The notes under the pieces are model-generated. The model did not search any database and was not told where the DNA came from. It saw only the letters and a program-made list of their open reading frames with translations. Of a DNA stretch of 64,000 nt, positions 58,807 through 64,000 are shown piece by piece. The position numbers were made by a program, and so were the translations under genes. Position 1 is the first letter of the stretch. Every line of letters starts with the position of its first letter. The stretch is from Ciona savignyi. Its lineage: Eukaryota > Chordata > Ascidiacea > Phlebobranchia > Cionidae. The stretch is taken from NCBI GenBank assembly GCA_000149265.1, contig CH003381.1, forward strand, positions 1,056,984-1,120,983. The letters run 5' to 3'.

Positions 58807-60938
58807 TTAAGCTTTTCGTTCGCAAAGAGCATATAGCGTATCCCTGGAACAAGGGTAGTCATTCCACTGCATTGTATCTTCATAATTTCCACCCACACAA
58901 TCTTCTACGTTATGATAATCGTTTGGCTCCCCTGCCATCCAGTTAGCTTGGCTGCTCTGAAGTGCGGTGCCATCCTCCCACACGAATTGGCCTTCACCTG
59001 CTTTGTCAGTCAAGCCGATCCAATAATTTTCCGTCATAAGAACGGACATTTGAGCTTCCAAAATCCTAAGAGTGTCATAATAATTAGGTTGCGTATTATT
59101 GTATGGGAAGGATTGTTCTGTTGATATGATGTTTGACCTGAACATTGTATACTCTGTGAGATTAAGGAATAGTCATTACATAAATATTACCCTGTTCCAG
59201 TCTATTCAAATGCGAAAAATTAAACTGAGGGAAAGAGATAAGTAGATAAACTGTACACTTGAAATAAGGATTATGACATGACGGTTGTTGTAAGGGATGG
59301 GGTTAGAATTAGATTTAGTTTTGGGTTGGTGTTTGGGGAAAGATTAGAATTAGTTTTCACAGATTTAGTTAGCGGTTTTCTTCCTTTTCACTTTCCCACC
59401 CTTCTGTGCTGCCCGATTTAAACAGATCGTTAATATAGCAACATTGCTCTACATGTAAAACAAACACAACCTGTGTTTTTTGCGCTAAGGCGGTAATCTC
59501 GGTATGGTAGCACCCGTAACGCCGATAATAATTTTACTTTTGTTTCGACCTGGATGCTTGTTCACAGGATCGTGTGGCTGAATATTAACGCCATATATAT
59601 ATATCAATTCTATACATAAAGCGACGTTAATGACGAGCCCGTGGTAAGTTCGAACCTTAGCCCGATACAAAAAAACAATTGATGCTTAAGTTAGTAACCA
59701 GACGGGTCTATGGCAACGTACTCACCGCATTACGTCTCTGTTCTTCGGTCCTTGCGTTGCTACGGTTGCTCCTAATTGGCTGCAGTTTAATTTAGCTTCA
59801 TCGTATGTCATACCAGATTTAATGGTGTAGTAAAAATACCCATTGCCTGGACCGTGCCATATTTCTCCACCGATTACTGGAAATGTATGTTCTATAAATT
59901 CAGTAGGTAATAGATAATAGGCTATTAGATAATTATATATACCATTGCTAACTAATTTCAGGTCGCTAGTCCAATTCCATTGGACAAACCACTAGCTGGG
60001 CATTGCTTGAACCCATTTGGATTAATAGGTTTAACAAACACAAAAGAAGTTTAGGGTTGTATTGCTGAATAGTTACCGCGACCGATACATAAACCCATTT
60101 CAATATATAAAAATAGGTGTCTCGCTCATGGGTTCGAATCCTAGCCTAGTAAAAAATGTTTCGTTAAAACAACAGTTGACCTGTGCTTTTCTTAGGAATG
60201 CTCGACTGCCCGAGTATAAAAAAAAAATAGAATGTTTTAACCAAATTAAGATTTTAAATCATATCGCTGAACAGCATCTAACAATCATAATCTTACCTTT
60301 CATGCCCTGGAAATTTTCACCTGCAAATAAGTAAGAATGTTAAAAGATATCTGTAACGCCACAACACATTAAGATCTGTTTAAAACAATAAAAATAAAGT
60401 TAAAAAATTAACATAAAACGCTTGAAAAAGAGATGCCAATAGAAAAGGATATTATTCTGTTTTGTAAAATAAATTTAAATTTTATCTGTTATTAGTCTAA
60501 CATTCAAACGGGTCAAAATCTTAAATAACATGAACGAAGACACCGGATTACGGCCTTCTTTAAAGCACAATATTGAAAAAAAAAATCAAAAACATTATTA
60601 TCTTTAAAATGTAGAACCCCTTTCTTAATAATGTAGTTGGTGTTTTAAAAGAAGTTACCTTTTGTCTGTAAATCAGAAATTGTCTTTGCCATGTCCGCAA
60701 TATCCTCTTCAGTTTCGTTCAATCTCTCCTCTAAGGCAGTGATGGAGTTTTCGAACCCAGCTGTGCTGCCAGTGTCACCCTTTTCTCCCTTTGCACCGTT
60801 GTGCCCAGGCGGCCCTGGAGGTCCCTGGTCTCCTTTCTCAGGTGGAGACGATTCGCAAGTCAAGACAACTTGGTTGGACGCCTGTACAACAGCAATCACA
60901 ACAGCTAAAAGGACAACAATTACTTTAATTGAAACCAT
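58807..60938 (-). CDS. Collectin-like (MBL-type) C-type lectin, copy 2, 4 exons
   Basis: Exons 60938-60659, 60320-60297, 59876-59726, 59065-58807; 237 aa. Same layout as copy 1: signal peptide, seven Gly-X-Y triplets (KGDQGPPGPPGHNGAKGEKG), helical neck, CTLD with EPN and WND. Exon 3 is identical in nucleotide sequence to that of copy 1, while exon 4 differs around the binding site: WMAGEPNDYHNVEDC against WIPGEPNNRGDEDC, and WNDYPCSRDTLYALC against WNDFRCSHNDVYALC. An upstream acceptor at 59137 is in frame here and would add 24 residues (SNIISTEQ..YYDTLR); the equivalent is disrupted in copy 1. The introns are also about 97% alike by eye, so the duplication is recent or homogenised. Confidence 0.9.
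59562..59680 (+). repeat. SINE family 2-like copy in lectin 2 intron
   Basis: Duplicate of the copy at 55300-55412: GGATCGTGTGGCTGAATATT, GACGAGCCCGTGGTAAGTTC, TTAGCCCGATACAAAAAAAC. Confidence 0.7.
60058..60153 (+). repeat. SINE family 2 copy in lectin 2 intron
   Basis: Duplicate of the copy at 55796: TTGCTGAATAGTTACCGCGA, GGGTTCGAATCCTAGCC, GTAAAAAA. Confidence 0.75.
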
Positions 60939-60960
60939 CGTGCAAAGTTTAAACAAGTCT

Positions 60961-63900
60961 ACATAAGAGAAAAAAATTAGGATCGCCTAAGATAAAGTTA
61001 CAGAAGATATTGATTCAAATTTTACCAAAGCAAATTGGATTTTATTCGGTGATAAACGAGCGGCCGCTTTCTGTAGTAATTTACAAACTATGCTAAAAAC
61101 AAAAATAGACTATTAGGTATCTATCTTCCAGGACCGATTTTAAACAAGTTTTACTGAAAAGAAAATTTTACTAAGTCGTTGTACTGGTTTGTAACGTTAT
61201 ATATAGCCTAGCGTGCTGTGTATTTTAAACTTAACTCCAAGGTTGTTGACTATTTAGTTGATAATTTTAAGAAATTGGGTTTCGCAAATATTAACAATCT
61301 CTTAGATAAGCGGCATATGCAGTTTCTATAAATTCAAACCACCTTTATCTTAATTAAAAACTCCATTAATGTATTTTGTCGGTTACTTGATCAACATTTG
61401 CGGATCAAAGATAAGAGAATTTTTAATGCAGATTTTGCATTTCCTGGAAATATAGTTATTTCATATTTGGGATTTGCAATGATTAACAATCACTTTAATA
61501 TGCTGCCTAGTAATTTTGTAGAAATAACCCTCGTTATATCTTATTCAAACACTCCAACGGTGAATGGAGTTTCCCCTGAGTAATTTAATCAAAATTTGTC
61601 ATTGCTTATCTAATACATATTAGCTAACACCTTAATTTATTAGTTCATTTAATTCTTTCTTGCAATATGGTATGCCTGTCACAGTCATGATTTAGGAACA
61701 AACATAATTTTTTAGGGTATTTTCCTAAGTATTGTCTTCCTTTTTTACATTGGTACAGTGGCGGCTATCGCACTAACATTCACCAAACCTGATCAAAATT
61801 TGAACAGCTGTTCTGCTCCAATTTTTTTTTAAATACTGTTTTGGTTTTTAAATTCCCAGGCGATTACCCTATAATTTTTTACCCAAAATGTTTGTTTCTG
61901 CTTATCTAAACCATGTTGTCTAACTGATATCAAAGTTTCATTACGATTCTTTTACTCCTTCTGGTAGATGTCGGGTCGACATTGTTTTAAGATGTCGAGG
62001 CGAAATTTTGGGTACCATAATGAAATATATATGATGCGACAACGTTGCATGGCATTATTAACTCAGTCTCATGAAAGCATAATCGCTAAAGAGTTACTGA
62101 CCTTGTTTGAGATGGAGTGCATGTAACAGTAGGTGGTATCTTATTATGGGTCCCATTTGGAAGAATAAGACACATATTCTTTTGTCCGTCTATTTTTGTA
62201 GTTTTCGTGAAACGCTTGACAGGGATGACCCGAAATCTATCAGAAGGAGTAATGGAATCATGATAAAACTTTGTTATCAGTGAGACAACATGGTTTAGAT
62301 AGAATGGAATCATAATTAATTTTTGTCATTTGTTAGAAAACGTGGTCTAGATATGCAGAACCCAAATTTTGGGTGATAAATTTTAGGGAATTTCCCTAGC
62401 ACTCTAAAAAATTAGTTTTTTGGAGCCTAACGCTGGAACAGCTGCTCGAAATTTGATCAGATTTCGTTCATGTTAGTGCGGTAGCCGCTGGTATACCAAT
62501 GAGGATAATGCCAATAAAATACATAGGGAAATACCCTAAAAATTATGATTATTTTTAAATTATGATTGTGACAGACATGTCATATCGCCCCGACATCTCC
62601 AACAAGTAACAATCAAATCGTTTTAAAACTTTAAAAATTGTTGGATAACATTATGTAATTAAAAAACTCCATTAAAAATTGTTGGATAGCATTTTGTTAT
62701 TTAAAAACTCCATTAATGTAGTTTGTCGGTTACTTAACCAACATTTGCGGATCAAAGATAAGAGAATTTTCAATGCAGATTTTGCATTTCCTGGAAATAT
62801 AGTTATAGTTATTTCATATTTGGGATTTGCAATGATTAATAACCACTTAAATATGCTGCCTAGCAATTTAGAAAGGAAACCCTCGTTATATGTTATTCAA
62901 ACACTCCAATCGTGGCTGAAGTTTCCCTCGAGTAATTTAATCACAATTTGTCATTGCATATCTAATACATATTAGCTAACACCTTAATTTATTAGTTCAT
63001 TTAATTCTTGCGATATGACATGCCTGTCACAGTCATGATTTAGCAACAAACATTATTTTTAGGGTATTTACCTAAGTATTGTCTTCCTTTTTTACATTGG
63101 TACAGTGGCGGCTATCGCACTAACATTCACTAAGTCTGATCAAAATTTGATCAGCTGTTCCAGCTGCTATGCTCAAAAGAAGCTACTTTTTTAGAAAAAT
63201 AACATTTTAGTTTTTCGAGTCTTAGGGAATCTCCCTAGAATTAATTACCCAAAATATTAGTTCCTAAATATCTGAACCATGTTGTCTAACTAATGAGAAA
63301 CGTTTCATTAATGTTCTATTATTTCTTCTGGTAGATGTCGTGGCAAGATTTTTTCAAATGGGATGATGCGACAACTTTGCATTATTAACTGAGTCTCATG
63401 AAACACAATCGCGAAAGAGTTACCGACCTTTTTGAGATGGATTTCATGTCGCAGTCGTTCGTATTTTGTTATGGGTCCTATTTGAAAGAAATGGAACATA
63501 TAGTGTTTTGTCCTTTGTTGTATTTATTTGTAAAACGGTTGACAGGCATGGCCCGACATCTATGGAATAATGAAATCGTAATGAAACATAGTCATTTGTT
63601 AGACAATAAGGTCTAGATATTCAAAAACCAAAAGTTTGCGTGATAAATTCAGGGAAATTCTACTGGGACGTTTAAATCCAAAACGATATTTTTTCTAAAA
63701 AGTTTCCTCTTAAGGGCATAGCGCTTGAACGGCTGCTCCAATTTTAATCAGATTTGGTGAAATGTAAGTGCATTAGCCACTGATTTAACACTTAGTGGAA
63801 ATAAAAAGTATTAATACGAAAATACCCCCAAAATAATATCTTTTCTTATATTATGACTGTGACAGGCATGGCATGTCGCCCCTACATCTACTTTTTTTAG

Positions 63901-64000
63901 AAAAGTATCGTTTTGGTTTTTAGGGTCTTAGGGAATCCCCTAAAATTTATTACACAAAGTTTTGGTTTCTGCACATCCAGACGGTATAGTCTAACAAATG
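60961..64000. repeat. Lectin-flank repeats and satellite units in both orientations; no gene seen
   Basis: Lectin-flank repeat copies at about 61270-61690 and 62680-63040. Direct satellite units end near 61960 and 63326 (TTCTGGTAGATGTCG). Inverted units lie at 62150-62600 (CGAAATCTATCAGAAGGAGT) and 63470-63900 (CATGGCCCGACATCTATGG). Open frames in this stretch are repeat-derived. Confidence 0.75.

Overview
The window looks like nuclear DNA of a tunicate, most likely a Ciona-like ascidian. It is AT-rich. Genes are split into many short GT-AG exons with compact introns. It carries chordate-type genes: a Bar-class homeobox gene, a GTPBP2-like GTPase, a DLGAP5/HURP-like gene, and collagen-stalk C-type lectins. 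Introns and spacers are littered with two tRNA-derived SINE families and several non-autonomous DNA transposons. Species is inferred from style only. All exon structures were assembled by eye from splice sites, reading phase and remembered family features; no alignment was run.

Layout. 2.0-5.3 kb (-): five-exon Bar-class homeobox gene, 330 aa. 5.3-8.5 kb: AT-rich upstream DNA without a gene. 9.1-10.9 kb (+): unrecognised 337-aa Pro/Ser-rich protein with a DSGxxS motif, followed at 11.0-11.6 kb (+) by two exons resembling a LINE endonuclease/RT linker. 12.9-19.7 kb (-): complete ten-exon GTPBP2-like gene, 622 aa. 21.3-33.9 kb (-): at least 18 exons of a GKAP-domain (DLGAP5/HURP-like) protein with an unusually long coiled-coil C-terminus; its 5' end is not resolved, and its introns host hAT-like, piggyBac-like and other MITEs. 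37.2-47.6 kb (+): secreted protein of about 733 aa with signal peptide, vWA domain, six laminin-type EGF modules and a Tyr/Arg-rich tail. 47.6-54.5 kb: dense repeats, including a ~330-bp tandem satellite, a hAT-like element, a TA-flanked TIR element and one orphan lectin exon. 54.5-61.0 kb (-): two tandem collectin-like (MBL-type) lectin genes in ~4.3-kb duplicated blocks. 61-64 kb: more satellite in both orientations.

The most striking observation is at 35.0-36.1 kb. An ~850-bp genomic copy (introns included) of exons 3-6 of the downstream vWA gene lies inside a SINE, splitting it into 5' and 3' halves with about 2 bp of SINE missing and no target-site duplication. That pattern fits break-repair capture of gene DNA rather than transposition. 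Other leads are unpaired 3' splice sites just upstream of several start codons (consistent with spliced-leader trans-splicing), tandem lectins whose differences sit in the sugar-binding exon, and a Tyr/Arg-rich matrix protein architecture.

No rRNA, bona fide tRNA, CRISPR or viral genes were recognised.
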